64,000 nucleotides of DNA from Thermohalobaculum sp964475765 (GTDB lineage: Bacteria > Pseudomonadota > Alphaproteobacteria > Rhodobacterales > Rhodobacteraceae). Of this stretch, positions 17,854 through 26,129 are shown in pieces (the first letter of the stretch is position 1; every line of letters begins with the position of its first letter). The position numbers were made by a program, and so were the translations under genes. Location of the stretch: contig CAYYZH010000002.1 in assembly GCA_964475765.1 (NCBI GenBank), forward strand, positions 1 to 64,000, in the 5' to 3' direction. The notes under the pieces are model-generated. The model saw nothing but the letters and a program-made list of their open reading frames with translations. It ran no database searches and was not told the origin of the DNA.

Positions 17854-19251
17854 ATGCTGAACAAGCTCATCGCCGCGGTTCGTAATCCTGCCTCGTTGGG
17901 GGAGCGGGTGCTGAATGCCAGTCTGTGGCAGGTCGCGGCGGCGGGCGTGCAGTATCCGCTTCGGCTCGCCTCGAACCTGATCCTCACCCGGCTTCTGCTG
18001 CCCGAGGCGTTCGGCATGATGGCGGTGATCATGGTGCTGCATGTCGGGCTGCATCTGTTTACCGATATCGGCGTCACCCAGAGCGTGATGCGCGATGCCC
18101 GCGGGGCCGAGCCGCGCTATCTCCGGGTTGCGTGGTTGGTGCAAATCCTGCGCGGGCTGGCGATCTGGGTGCTGTTGCTGTTGCTGGGGCTTCTCGTGAT
18201 GATCTTCGGCCCGGCCTGGGCCGGCCCCGACACGGTCTATGCCGATCCCGTGCTGCCCTGGTTGATCTGGTTCTCGTCGATCTCGCTTCTGTGCAAGGCG
18301 TTCGAGTCGGCCAATGTGCTGCTGGCGATGCGCGAGATGCGTCAGAAGCTGGTTGTCTCGACCGAGATTGCGGAGCAGATCACGGCGCTTTTCCTCATGA
18401 TCCCGCTGGCCTGGTACACGGGCTCGGTCTGGGCTCTGGCGGCAGGTCCGGTGGCGGCCAGCGTTCTTCGGCTTGTGCTCAGCCATACGGTGTTCCCGGG
18501 CCCCCGCATGGGACTGGTCTGGGACCGGACGCAGGCCTCCGAGATGTGGACCTACGGGCGCTGGCTGCTGGCTTCGTCGGTCGGCGGTTTCCTGATCAGC
18601 TTCAGCGACCGGCTGATCCTTGGCGCGTTGGTCGACAAGCACGTGCTCGGGATCTACTCGATTGCGCTGGTCTGGATCGAGATGGGGCAGAACCTGCTCC
18701 AGAAGATCGGCAACTCGACCCTGGTCCCCGCCCTCAGCCAGACCCTGCGCGAGGCGCCGGAGCGCGTACGTGCGGTGCTGGCCCGTTTCACCCGTGCCTT
18801 CGAGGCCATGGTTCTGGTGATGATCGCGGGCGTTCTGCTGACCGCCGATCTGATCTTCGGGTATCTCTACGAGGACACCTATGCGGATGCCGCGTTCTAT
18901 GCCCGGCTGATTGCGTTCAAACTGATGTGGTGGCTGAGCGTGCCGAACCGGCATTTCGTCGTGGCCTCGGGCAATTCGCGCCATTTCGCGATCGCGCAGT
19001 TGCTGGGCGGGGCGCTGTTCGTTGCCGGGTTCTATGTCGGTTTCGAGCTCTACCGGGTCGAGGGTGCGATCCTGTTCTCCGTCCTCGGCGCGCTGGTCAT
19101 CCCGCTGGTGATCTGTTTCGAGGGCCGACTGGTCCGGGAAATCCCGCTGGGCCGGGAACTGGCGAAACTCGCCCTCTGCGCTGTTGTGATCGTGGCGGTT
19201 CTGGTGGGCCTTGAAATCCCGGAGGTCCGGCGCCTCTTCGAGATGGGCTGA
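17854..19251 (+). CDS. Wzx-type polysaccharide flippase, second paralogue
   Basis: A complete 465-residue multi-spanning membrane protein of the MOP superfamily, beginning MLNKLIAAVRNPASLGERV. It matches the truncated flippase at 12909 throughout, with identical stretches such as QYPLRLASNLILTRLLLPEA and ASEMWTYGRWLL/SSEMWTYGRWLI. ATG 17854 is chosen by that alignment; the in-frame extension to 17737 has no counterpart. Two flippases in one locus may handle two repeat-unit variants, or one may be redundant. Confidence 0.88.
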   Translation: MLNKLIAAVRNPASLGERVLNASLWQVAAAGVQYPLRLASNLILTRLLLPEAFGMMAVIMVLHVGLHLFTDIGVTQSVMRDARGAEPRYLRVAWLVQILRGLAIWVLLLLLGLLVMIFGPAWAGPDTVYADPVLPWLIWFSSISLLCKAFESANVLLAMREMRQKLVVSTEIAEQITALFLMIPLAWYTGSVWALAAGPVAASVLRLVLSHTVFPGPRMGLVWDRTQASEMWTYGRWLLASSVGGFLISFSDRLILGALVDKHVLGIYSIALVWIEMGQNLLQKIGNSTLVPALSQTLREAPERVRAVLARFTRAFEAMVLVMIAGVLLTADLIFGYLYEDTYADAAFYARLIAFKLMWWLSVPNRHFVVASGNSRHFAIAQLLGGALFVAGFYVGFELYRVEGAILFSVLGALVIPLVICFEGRLVREIPLGRELAKLALCAVVIVAVLVGLEIPEVRRLFEMG

Positions 19252-19357
19252 GCGGTCTCATGATCCATGCTGTGCCTGCAGGTTTGCTCTCCTCTCTCGC
19301 GGGGGGTATGTGCTGCGTGCTAGGCAATATCGGAGCGTATCGCTAATCCATGGACCT

Positions 19358-20152
19358 ATGATCAAGTTCGTCGAGAAACTCAAATATGTCGCCTGGATCA
19401 CCAAGAATATAGGGCTGGGTTCTGCTGCACATCTGCTCTGGCTGAAGCTGGCCGGACGCACCCGTCCCGTCCGTCTCACCTGGAAGGGCACGGCCCTGAC
19501 CGTGCGCTCGAGTACGCCTGATCTCGATGTGGCGATCTCGACGCTGGGGCCTGAATTCAAACCGCTCGAAGGGGTGCTCGACCCGGATTTCGATGGCCTG
19601 ATCGTCGATGCCGGGGGCTATATCGGCACGGCGGCTCTGGCGCTGTCGCGCCTGTTCCCGCAGGCGCGGATCGTCACCATCGAGCCCTCCAGCGAGAACC
19701 TTGAAATCCTGCGCGCGAACATTTCGGACAGTGCCAATATCGACGTGATCCCCGCCGCGCTGACCGCCACACCGGGCCGGGTGACCCTGTCCAATCGGGG
19801 CACGGGCCAGTGGGGCTATACCATCATCGGGGCGGACCAGTCCGGTGCGACCGATGAGATCGAGGATGTCGAGACCATCACCCTCGAGGAGATCCAGGCG
19901 CGCTATGCCGCCCGGCCAGTCGGTCTGATCAAGATGGACATCGAGGGCGGCGAGAAGGTGCTTCTGGACAATCCCGGCCCGGTGCTTTCCGGCGTGCCGG
20001 CGCTCTTCATCGAGTTGCACGACCGGATCCTTCCCGGGTGTGAGGCATCCTTCACCGCGTTCGCCGAGGGTCGCACGCACCAGAATTTCGGGGGCGAGAA
20101 GTATCTCTCGCTGCGCAGACCGGAGGCTGGGTCCGCGGGGGCCATCTCGTGA
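19358..20152 (+). CDS. FkbM-family SAM-dependent methyltransferase
   Basis: A 264-residue protein from ATG 19358. LIVDAGGYIGTAALAL is the SAM-binding glycine loop, IVTIEPSSENLEILRANI the acidic strand 2, and GLIKMDIEGGEKVLLDN the FkbM-specific D-E-G motif. The family methylates hydroxyls, often of sugars. The longer in-frame start at 19211 overlaps the flippase and is rejected. The stop overlaps the GTG start of the next gene (GTGA). Confidence 0.85.
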   Translation: MIKFVEKLKYVAWITKNIGLGSAAHLLWLKLAGRTRPVRLTWKGTALTVRSSTPDLDVAISTLGPEFKPLEGVLDPDFDGLIVDAGGYIGTAALALSRLFPQARIVTIEPSSENLEILRANISDSANIDVIPAALTATPGRVTLSNRGTGQWGYTIIGADQSGATDEIEDVETITLEEIQARYAARPVGLIKMDIEGGEKVLLDNPGPVLSGVPALFIELHDRILPGCEASFTAFAEGRTHQNFGGEKYLSLRRPEAGSAGAIS

Positions 20153-21168
20153 TCAGGCACAATCTGGAGCGCCTTCAGCGCTTTTATTCCTATCTGCGCA
20201 CCCGGCTGGCGTTTCGGCATATCTCCGGTCCGACCTTCTTCGAATTGGGAGAGGAGGAGGTCGTTTGTGTCATCCTCGGCAAGGATATCGAATACTACCT
20301 GCCCTATCTGATCGCGTGGCATCAGGGTCTGGGCGTTGGCAAGTTCATCTATGTCGACAACGCCTCGACCGACCGGTCGCTGGATATCGCGGCGGAGCAC
20401 GAGAACATCATCGCTGTCCGATGCACCGCGCCCTACAAGGCCTATCAGCGCCATATCCGATACTATGGCGCGTCGCTGTTCTGCAGGGGCGGCTGGCGGC
20501 TGGTGGTCGATGCGGATGAGCTGTTTGATTATCCCGGCTCGGACCGGATGCCGATTGAGGCGCTCACGGCCCGGCTGAACCGGACGGGCCAGACCGCTGT
20601 TGTCAGCCAGATGCTCGACATGGTGCCGCGCGAAAGCCTGACCGCATTGGGCCCGCTCGGCTTCGAGGACTCGGTCGCGCGCTTTTGCTGGTATGACCTC
20701 TCGGCGGTACAGAAGCTCGATTATCACGATGACAACATCTACGACCTGTCCTGGTTCTTTCAGAAGAACGAGATCACCAACGAGGACATCAAGGTCTATA
20801 CCGGTGGTATCCGCGGCTTGCATTTCGGCGAGCGCTGTCTCCTGACCAAGCACCCGCTCTACAAACCGGGCCCCGGTGTCATGCCCTTTCATCCGCATGT
20901 GACATCAGGCGTGCGGTGTGCCGAGTTCTCAGGCGTGCTCCGGCATTACAAGTTTGCCGGGGATTTCATCGCCCGCGAGACCGAGCGGGTCGAGAAGGAC
21001 AACATGTACACCCATAACGAGGCGGAACTGCGGGTGGACAAGTTCACCCGGGATCCGGACTTCAAACTCTACCGGGACAGCTGCGCGCAATACGGCGCCG
21101 TCGTCGATTTGCTCGACAACGGGTTTCTGGTGATGTCCGACACGATGCGCGCAGACTTGGATCTGTAG
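20149..21168 (+). CDS. GT2-like glycosyltransferase (Glyco_tranf_2_4 / GT92-like)
   Basis: A 339-residue protein starting with GTG that overlaps the FkbM stop codon. VVCVILGKDIEYYLPYLIAWHQGLGV followed by IYVDNASTDRS and LVVDADELFDYP (the DxD-type metal site) is the signature of the family in which LGVxxFxxxDNxSxD precedes a DxDEF motif. The C-terminal half (HFGERC, KFTRDPDFKLYRDS) is also typical. It probably transfers a sugar to the EPS intermediate. It ends about 40 bases before a convergent gene. Confidence 0.83.
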   Translation: MIRHNLERLQRFYSYLRTRLAFRHISGPTFFELGEEEVVCVILGKDIEYYLPYLIAWHQGLGVGKFIYVDNASTDRSLDIAAEHENIIAVRCTAPYKAYQRHIRYYGASLFCRGGWRLVVDADELFDYPGSDRMPIEALTARLNRTGQTAVVSQMLDMVPRESLTALGPLGFEDSVARFCWYDLSAVQKLDYHDDNIYDLSWFFQKNEITNEDIKVYTGGIRGLHFGERCLLTKHPLYKPGPGVMPFHPHVTSGVRCAEFSGVLRHYKFAGDFIARETERVEKDNMYTHNEAELRVDKFTRDPDFKLYRDSCAQYGAVVDLLDNGFLVMSDTMRADLDL

Positions 21169-21208
21169 GTCTGCCTGGTTGCCTCTCTGAACCGCTGCGC
21201 CAGAGGGC

Positions 21209-22354
21209 TCAGAGATCCGCCTTCCAGAACCGGAACCTTGCATGGCCCGTCAACTCGCGCACCAGCCCAAGCGCCTCGAGCCTGTTCATCAGGGTGCGCG
21301 CCTGTACGGATGAGATCCCGAGCGTGGTGGTCACATCGCGGGCCGAGACGATCGGGCGCGCGGCCATCAGTTCAATCAGCGCTTTTGCCCCCTTGCCCTT
21401 CATCCCGGCGGCGCGCTCGTGGGCCCGGGTCTGCCAGCTCTCGATCCGGTCGAGATGCATCTGTGCCTGTCCTGCGGCGCGGCTGAGAACCTCGAGCCAG
21501 GCCGCGAGCCGTGCGCCCGCGCTGCCGCCCGCCTCGATCCCGGCGGTGGACCCTGTCCCCAGCGGGCAGGCGGCAATCCCGCCGCGCGCACGCATTGCCG
21601 CAATCCGGCCCGCAATCACGCCGGGCTCGAGCCAGGCGCGCGGTCCTGCGAGGCCGAACCCGCGCCAGAGGTGAAACCCTGCCGCCGCCCGGGTCAGCGG
21701 ATGCGCGTCCGCCAGCGCCGCCATCGTCTGGCACCAGCGCGTGGCTGCCCTTGGGTCCGGTCCGCCGGGCAACAGCGCCTCGGGCAAGGTCTCCCAGGGA
21801 TCTTCCCCGTCACCACTTGGCGTGCGGCCGAGAAAGGCCATCACCTGATCGGCGTTCGCGGGCAGTGCGTCTGCCTCCTGCGCTGGCCGGGTCAGACGGC
21901 GGCGCGCCCATTGCCCGCGCGCGATCACCTGATCCTCATCCTCCGTGCGTCCAACCCGCCCGGCATCGGCCAGCGCCAGTGTTTCTGGCCTCAGCCGCAC
22001 GCCCTCGGCCCACAAAAGAGCTGAGATGTCCTCGAGCGCGAGCCGCTCGCGCCACGCCGTCTGCAGTGCAGGCGGAGCCCGGCGCAATCGCTCATCGAGC
22101 CGGGCGACGGCTTCCGCTGCGTCGACCAGCAGGCGCCCCGCCCCGCCCTCGGCTTCGACCCATGCCTGGGGCTCGAGCCAGTCGGGCGTGCGCTGCGCCA
22201 TCGGGATCGGGGGGGCGAACGGGTCGTCTTCAACCGCGTCATCTCCGGCAGGAAACAGACCTTCGGGTTCGCTCTCCGCGTCCTCATCCCAGATCGAGGG
22301 AAGCTGCGGCGCCCAATCCGGGTCATCTGGGGAGGTTGTCTTGCGCGAGATCAT
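21209..22354 (-). CDS. RHE_PE00001-like plasmid protein with C-terminal winged helix
   Basis: A 381-residue protein. The N-terminal 55 residues are acidic and disordered, the middle is helical (DERLRRAPPALQTAWRERLALEDISALLWAEG), and the C-terminal ~65 residues form an HTH (KALIELMAARPIVSARDVTTTLGISSVQARTLMNRLEALGLVRELTG). This architecture matches my memory of the DUF1612/HTH proteins named RHE_PE00001 on rhizobial and rhodobacteral plasmids. Their function is not established to my knowledge. It is divergent from the recombinase across a very AT-rich spacer that it could bind. Confidence 0.65.
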   Translation of the reverse strand: MISRKTTSPDDPDWAPQLPSIWDEDAESEPEGLFPAGDDAVEDDPFAPPIPMAQRTPDWLEPQAWVEAEGGAGRLLVDAAEAVARLDERLRRAPPALQTAWRERLALEDISALLWAEGVRLRPETLALADAGRVGRTEDEDQVIARGQWARRRLTRPAQEADALPANADQVMAFLGRTPSGDGEDPWETLPEALLPGGPDPRAATRWCQTMAALADAHPLTRAAAGFHLWRGFGLAGPRAWLEPGVIAGRIAAMRARGGIAACPLGTGSTAGIEAGGSAGARLAAWLEVLSRAAGQAQMHLDRIESWQTRAHERAAGMKGKGAKALIELMAARPIVSARDVTTTLGISSVQARTLMNRLEALGLVRELTGHARFRFWKADL

Positions 22355-22360
22355 GGTCGG

Positions 22361-22420
22361 AAAGTATATTATATATCAGAATATTAGCATAGGGAAATAA
22401 GGATATTTTGTAATATAATC
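22361..22420. promoter_or_regulatory. AT-rich divergent promoter/operator region
   Basis: Sixty bases of strikingly high AT content in a GC-rich window, directly upstream of the RHE_PE00001-like gene and of the divergent recombinase. It contains TATATTA (22365-22371) and its reverse complement TAATATA (22411-22417), plus TATATATC and GGATATTTTG. It should hold promoters for one or both genes and may be an operator for the HTH protein encoded beside it. Confidence 0.45.
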
Positions 22421-22508
22421 TCTACCCAAGCAGTTTCTCCCCTGCTTCTTCATTCCCGATAAGATCCCCTTATGAGGACTCTTGCTTTCGGCCCTCTGTT
22501 TGGCTCAG

Positions 22509-23571
22509 ATGCGCGTCATGATCGATACGCCTGACCATATCCCGTCGGCCTTGCCTGCGGCGCTCCCCGAGGATCTGACACAGGGGCTGGAGGATCTCTT
22601 CGTGCGCGGCACGCCGGAGAACACGCTGCGCGCCTATGAGCGGGATCTCGTCTACATCACCGCATGGAAGCGGGCGACATTCGGCGCGGCACTGGTCTGG
22701 CCCGAGCGCGAGGATGTCGTGCTGCGCTTCGTGCTCGACCATGCCCGTGATCTGGCTGAGGCCCCGCCGGAGGACCCGGCCCGGCGCGTCGCCGAGGGGT
22801 TGATCGCATCTGGTCTGCGCCGCGCGCTGAAGGCCCCTGCCCCTGCGACGCTGGACCGGCGCATTGCCTCGTGGCGGGCGTTTCATCGCATGCGTAATCT
22901 CGAGAACCCGTTCGATGCGCCGCTGGTCCGTGCCGCTCGCCAAAAGGCCCGCCGCGCGGTCCGTCATCGGCCCGGCAAGAAGTCTGCCCATGCGATCACC
23001 CGGCCTGTGCTCGAGGATCTCATGGCGACCTGCGGTTATAACCTGCGCGGCGTGCGCGATCGGGCGCTGCTGGCGCTGGCCTGGGCGTCGGGCGGGCGGC
23101 GACGCTCGGAGATCTCTGCCCTCATGCGCGAGGATGTGGATCTGAGCGAGTTCGAGGAAGGCGGCCTGATCTGGCTCGACCTGATCGAGACCAAGACCAC
23201 AGGCGTGGGCGAGACGCCGCGTCTCGTCCTTAAGGGCCGGGCCGCCAAGGCGGTCGCGATCTGGATCCGCGAAGGGGATATCGCGGACGGGCCACTCTTT
23301 CGTGCGATCTCGAAAGCCGACCGGGTGTTGCCCCGGCGCCTGACCCCCGACGGCGTGCGCAGTGTGTTGAAGGCCCGGCTGGTCGCCGCAGGCTATCCCG
23401 CCGACTTCGCCTCACCCCATGGGCTCAGGGCAGGTTTCCTGACGCAGGCGGCCCTCGATGGTGCCCCGGTGCAGGCGGCCATGCGCCTCTCACTGCATCG
23501 GTCGGTCAAACAGGCCATGGCCTATTACGACGATGTCGAGATCACGGACAATCCGGCCACGGATCTGTTGG
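22509..23571 (+). CDS. Tyrosine recombinase (phage integrase family), 3' end lost in assembly gap
   Basis: About 354 residues before the gap. The N-terminal SAM-like core-binding domain (GTPENTLRAYERDLVYITAWKRATFG) and the catalytic domain are present, with Arg I in ASGGRRRSEISAL, HGLR in SPHGLRAGFLTQA, His in SLHRSVKQA and the nucleophile Tyr in AMAYYDD. All catalytic elements lie before the gap, and probably only a few residues are missing. It resembles the plasmid/chromid-borne recombinases that resolve replicon dimers or integrate cassettes. The start is uncertain (ATG 22509 or 22518). Confidence 0.87.
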
Positions 23572-23671
23572 NNNNNNNNNNNNNNNNNNNNNNNNNNNNN
23601 NNNNNNNNNNNNNNNNNNNNNNNNNNNNNNNNNNNNNNNNNNNNNNNNNNNNNNNNNNNNNNNNNNNNNNN
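23572..23671. other. Assembly gap (100 N)
   Basis: Exactly 100 N with no overlap between flanks. It hides the last residues and stop codon of the recombinase and possibly the promoter of the next gene. Any reading frame that runs through it is artificial. Confidence 0.95.
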
Positions 23672-23696
23672 GGCACGCACACCCCATATACATGCC

Positions 23697-24245
23697 ATGA
23701 ACAGACGTAGTTTTATCCAGTCGCTGGCCGCGGTGTTTTCCGTGCCGGCCCATGCAACCCTGTCCCTGCAACCCGCAGCAGCGGCCATCCCCACAGCAGC
23801 CGCGGTCCCGGCAAAAGCGCGGTTCTGGGCGATTTACATGTCCGGCCTGCACGGCCAATGCACGCCGCAGACCCTGCAAAAGTTGCTGCACATCCCTGAG
23901 GCCGACGCTAGGACCTATATCGGGCGATTGACCGCTGATGGTGTCATCAAACCAAATCCGTTTTTGCAAACCCAGGTATCCCAGGTTCTGAAAAGCAGCG
24001 AAGACAGCCTTGTGCAGGAGGTCAAAGACCGCCTGGGGCCGAAGCCGCAGTCGCCTGCAACTGAGATTGCTGAAACGGCTGGCCCGGAAGAAAAACCGGA
24101 TGGCGCGCTGGAGCTGTCGGAAGAGCGTCCTGAGGAGGGCTCCCAAGGTGGCGAACACTCCGACGCCCTGGAGCTGGAGACCCAGCTTTGCGGCGAGACA
24201 GATGCCCGAGGACAGGGCGGCGCAGAAGAGATTTGGGTCGGGTAG
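23697..24245 (+). CDS. Hypothetical protein with twin-arginine signal and wHTH-like segment
   Basis: A 182-residue protein from ATG 23697. The N-terminus MNRRSFIQSLAAVFSVPAHA is a textbook Tat signal (RRSF plus a hydrophobic stretch and AxA). Residues ~45-95 (GQCTPQTLQKLLHIPEADARTYIGRLTADGVI) look like a winged-helix fold, odd for an exported protein. The last 70 residues are acidic and low-complexity. I do not recognise the family. If the Tat signal is real, the helical domain would act in the periplasm. Alternatively the arginines are fortuitous and the protein is a cytoplasmic regulator of the neighbouring recombinase. Confidence 0.5.
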   Translation: MNRRSFIQSLAAVFSVPAHATLSLQPAAAAIPTAAAVPAKARFWAIYMSGLHGQCTPQTLQKLLHIPEADARTYIGRLTADGVIKPNPFLQTQVSQVLKSSEDSLVQEVKDRLGPKPQSPATEIAETAGPEEKPDGALELSEERPEEGSQGGEHSDALELETQLCGETDARGQGGAEEIWVG

Positions 24246-24271
24246 GCCGACCCGTATTAGGGTTTGCGCCC

Positions 24272-24349
24272 ACGGAGAACCCGGCGATGGATCTGTTGGG
24301 GGGTGACACCCGGAGAGTTCTGGGCCTTAGGCCTCACGAGTTCAGATAG
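24272..24349 (+). pseudogene. Possible 3' remnant of a second tyrosine recombinase
   Basis: Reads TENPAMDLLGGDTRR..., ending at TAG 24349. The first ten residues match TDNPATDLLG, the last readable residues of the recombinase before the gap at 23572, with 24 of 28 bases identical. It has no start or body. It could be the tail of a second recombinase copy whose rest was replaced by the Tat-signal gene. The short match makes this tentative. Confidence 0.3.
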
Positions 24350-24549
24350 CCTCCCAGGATCGCAATAAATGCCCCGACATGCACGATCATGATCGCCCGG
24401 TCTTTCCACATCACACCGACCACGAACCACAACACGATGCCGACGATGAAGGCGAACACGTTCCAAGGCACGATGTTCAGCCCGGTGAGCGCATAGCCGA
24501 TCAGCTGAATGACGGTGGCGATCCATTTTACGATGTCGACCTTCTTCAA
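24334..24549 (-). CDS. Small membrane protein (DUF6552-like), TTG start
   Basis: A 71-residue protein made almost entirely of two to three membrane helices (KWIATVIQLIGYALTGL, WNVFAFIVGIVLWFVVGVMW, IMIVHVGAFIAILGGYL). The TTG at 24549 is supported by TTGGAGAG five bases upstream; no ATG is in frame nearby. I recall proteins of this shape as a conserved hypothetical family in marine Rhodobacteraceae. Function unknown. Confidence 0.6.
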   Translation of the reverse strand: MKKVDIVKWIATVIQLIGYALTGLNIVPWNVFAFIVGIVLWFVVGVMWKDRAIMIVHVGAFIAILGGYLNS

Positions 24550-24660
24550 TCTGGCTCTCCAATGATGTGCACTGGCATTCCTCTGATATGAGTTTACGGG
24601 ATCAGTGCCTATCGCCTTTTCAGGTCGGTACGCCGGATTGGATTTAACCCTTCATTCAAC

Positions 24661-24676
24661 GTCACGCGCGCGTGAC
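24661..24676. other. Candidate parS centromere site 1
   Basis: Perfect 16-base palindrome GTCACGCGCGCGTGAC, 74 bases upstream of the parA start codon. An identical palindrome occurs inside the 5' end of parB (26158-26173). Two identical perfect palindromes bracketing parA strongly suggest the ParB-binding centromere. Confidence 0.8.
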
Positions 24677-24694
24677 GCGGGCCATTGCGCATGT

Positions 24695-24736
24695 TAGGGT
24701 CGGACAAAATACAAAAGACGTCCGAGCAGAACCCTA
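24695..24736. promoter_or_regulatory. Dyad symmetry upstream of parA
   Basis: Left arm TAGGGTCGGAC (24695-24705) pairs with GTCCG (24720-24724) and ACCCTA (24731-24736), the right arm being interrupted by six bases; the centre is AT-rich. It lies between parS and the parA start, where partition operons are usually autorepressed by ParA. An operator or promoter element is likely. Confidence 0.45.
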
Positions 24737-24749
24737 GAGGCAAAAGCCC

Positions 24750-26129
24750 ATGAACATTCAGTCGAAGACCCAAGTGCCACCCGGCGCGCCGGGTGATGAT
24801 CTCGTGCGCGCTCCGATGCAGGTCGACCCCGCAGAGGCGCTGGCCGCCCTGCCCCCGCGTGCGACGACCGATCGGTTCACTGTGGCGGCCGATATCTGCG
24901 CCCATGCCCGCGACGAGCTCTCGCGCCGAGGCTACAAGCCCGATGGCGACAAGGTGCTGCGCCGCTTCAACATCTGGGAGATCACCCAGTACATGCTGCC
25001 ACTGGGCCCGGCCCGGTTTCGTGAGGCTTTGAGATTACGCCCTGACCTGCCCCAGGGCGAGGCGGCGCCGGGGGGCACGCGCTGGTTTACCCTCGACGAG
25101 GTCAATCAGATCCGCACTGCGCTTGAGGCGACGCGGACGCCCGATGCCCCGTCCTTCCTGCCCTATCGGCCCGAGGGCGCGCCTGCCAAGATCGTGACGC
25201 TCTCGAACTTCAAAGGCGGGGTCGCCAAGACCACCACGGCGGCGCATCTGGCGATGGCGGCGTCGCTGGATGGCTACAAGGTGCTGGTCGTCGATATGGA
25301 CAGCCAGGCCTCGATGTCGACGATCTTCGGCACGGTGGCCGAGCACGAGGCCGAGACGGCTTACGCGGTGCTGGCCCGCGACCGGGCGCGCCATGCCGAG
25401 CGGTCGGGCCTCGCCCTTGATGAGGATATGAAGGCTGCATTGGAAACCCGCGCCGACGATGTGGTCCGACCGACCCACTGGCCCAGCATCGACATCCTGC
25501 CCGCGCAGCTCAATCTCTACTGGGCCGAGTTTCAGGTGCCGGTCTGGATGCAGACCAACCGGTCCTGGCGCTTCTGGGATGCACTCAAGACCTTCCTCGA
25601 TGAGGAAGGATTGCTGGATATCTACGACGTGGTGATCGTCGATACGCCGCCCGCTCTGGGGTACCTCACCATCAACGCGCTGAGCGCCGCGGATATCCTC
25701 CTGATCCCGGTCGGGGCCTCGTTCATCGAGTTCGACTCGACGGGGCGGTTCTTTGACATGCTGTCGACCAGCTTCGTCTCGATCGAGGAGAGCATGGCGC
25801 GGCTGACGGATACGCCGCCGAAATTTGCATGGGATGCGGTGCAGGTCCTGATGACCCGCTATGACGCGAGCCAGCAGGAGGATCTGGCCCATGTGATCGA
25901 CGCCTATCTCGACGACTTCGTCTCGCCGCATCGGCAGGGCTACACGGCGCTGGTCGGTCAGGCGGGCGAGCGGGTCTCGGGCATCTATGAGGCCGCCCAT
26001 GGCGACTTCAACCGCGAGACCTACCGGCGCGGGCGCGAGACCTTCGATGCGACCTATCTCGAGATGAAGAAGTTGGTGATCGGCGCCTGGGAGCGGGACC
26101 GTCTGGACGCGCAAGGGGGTCAGCCATGA
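24750..26129 (+). CDS. parA: Plasmid partition ATPase ParA
   Basis: A 459-residue type Ia ParA. The N-terminal ~140 residues contain a helix-turn-helix/MerR-like DNA-binding region (FNIWEITQYMLPLG, WFTLDEVNQIRTAL). The deviant Walker A is KGGVAKTTTAAHLA, Walker A' is VLVVDMDSQASMS, and Walker B is YDVVIVDTPPALGYL. ParA gradients on the nucleoid move ParB-parS complexes apart, and the HTH domain represses its own operon. The start is ATG 24750; the stop overlaps the parB start by 4 bases. Confidence 0.93.
   Translation: MNIQSKTQVPPGAPGDDLVRAPMQVDPAEALAALPPRATTDRFTVAADICAHARDELSRRGYKPDGDKVLRRFNIWEITQYMLPLGPARFREALRLRPDLPQGEAAPGGTRWFTLDEVNQIRTALEATRTPDAPSFLPYRPEGAPAKIVTLSNFKGGVAKTTTAAHLAMAASLDGYKVLVVDMDSQASMSTIFGTVAEHEAETAYAVLARDRARHAERSGLALDEDMKAALETRADDVVRPTHWPSIDILPAQLNLYWAEFQVPVWMQTNRSWRFWDALKTFLDEEGLLDIYDVVIVDTPPALGYLTINALSAADILLIPVGASFIEFDSTGRFFDMLSTSFVSIEESMARLTDTPPKFAWDAVQVLMTRYDASQQEDLAHVIDAYLDDFVSPHRQGYTALVGQAGERVSGIYEAAHGDFNRETYRRGRETFDATYLEMKKLVIGAWERDRLDAQGGQP

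Noticed and set aside
22482..24245. Single recombinase-Tat protein fusion across the N run
   Set aside because: The frame is continuous only because 100 N carries no stop codon; the second half has its own start and signal peptide.
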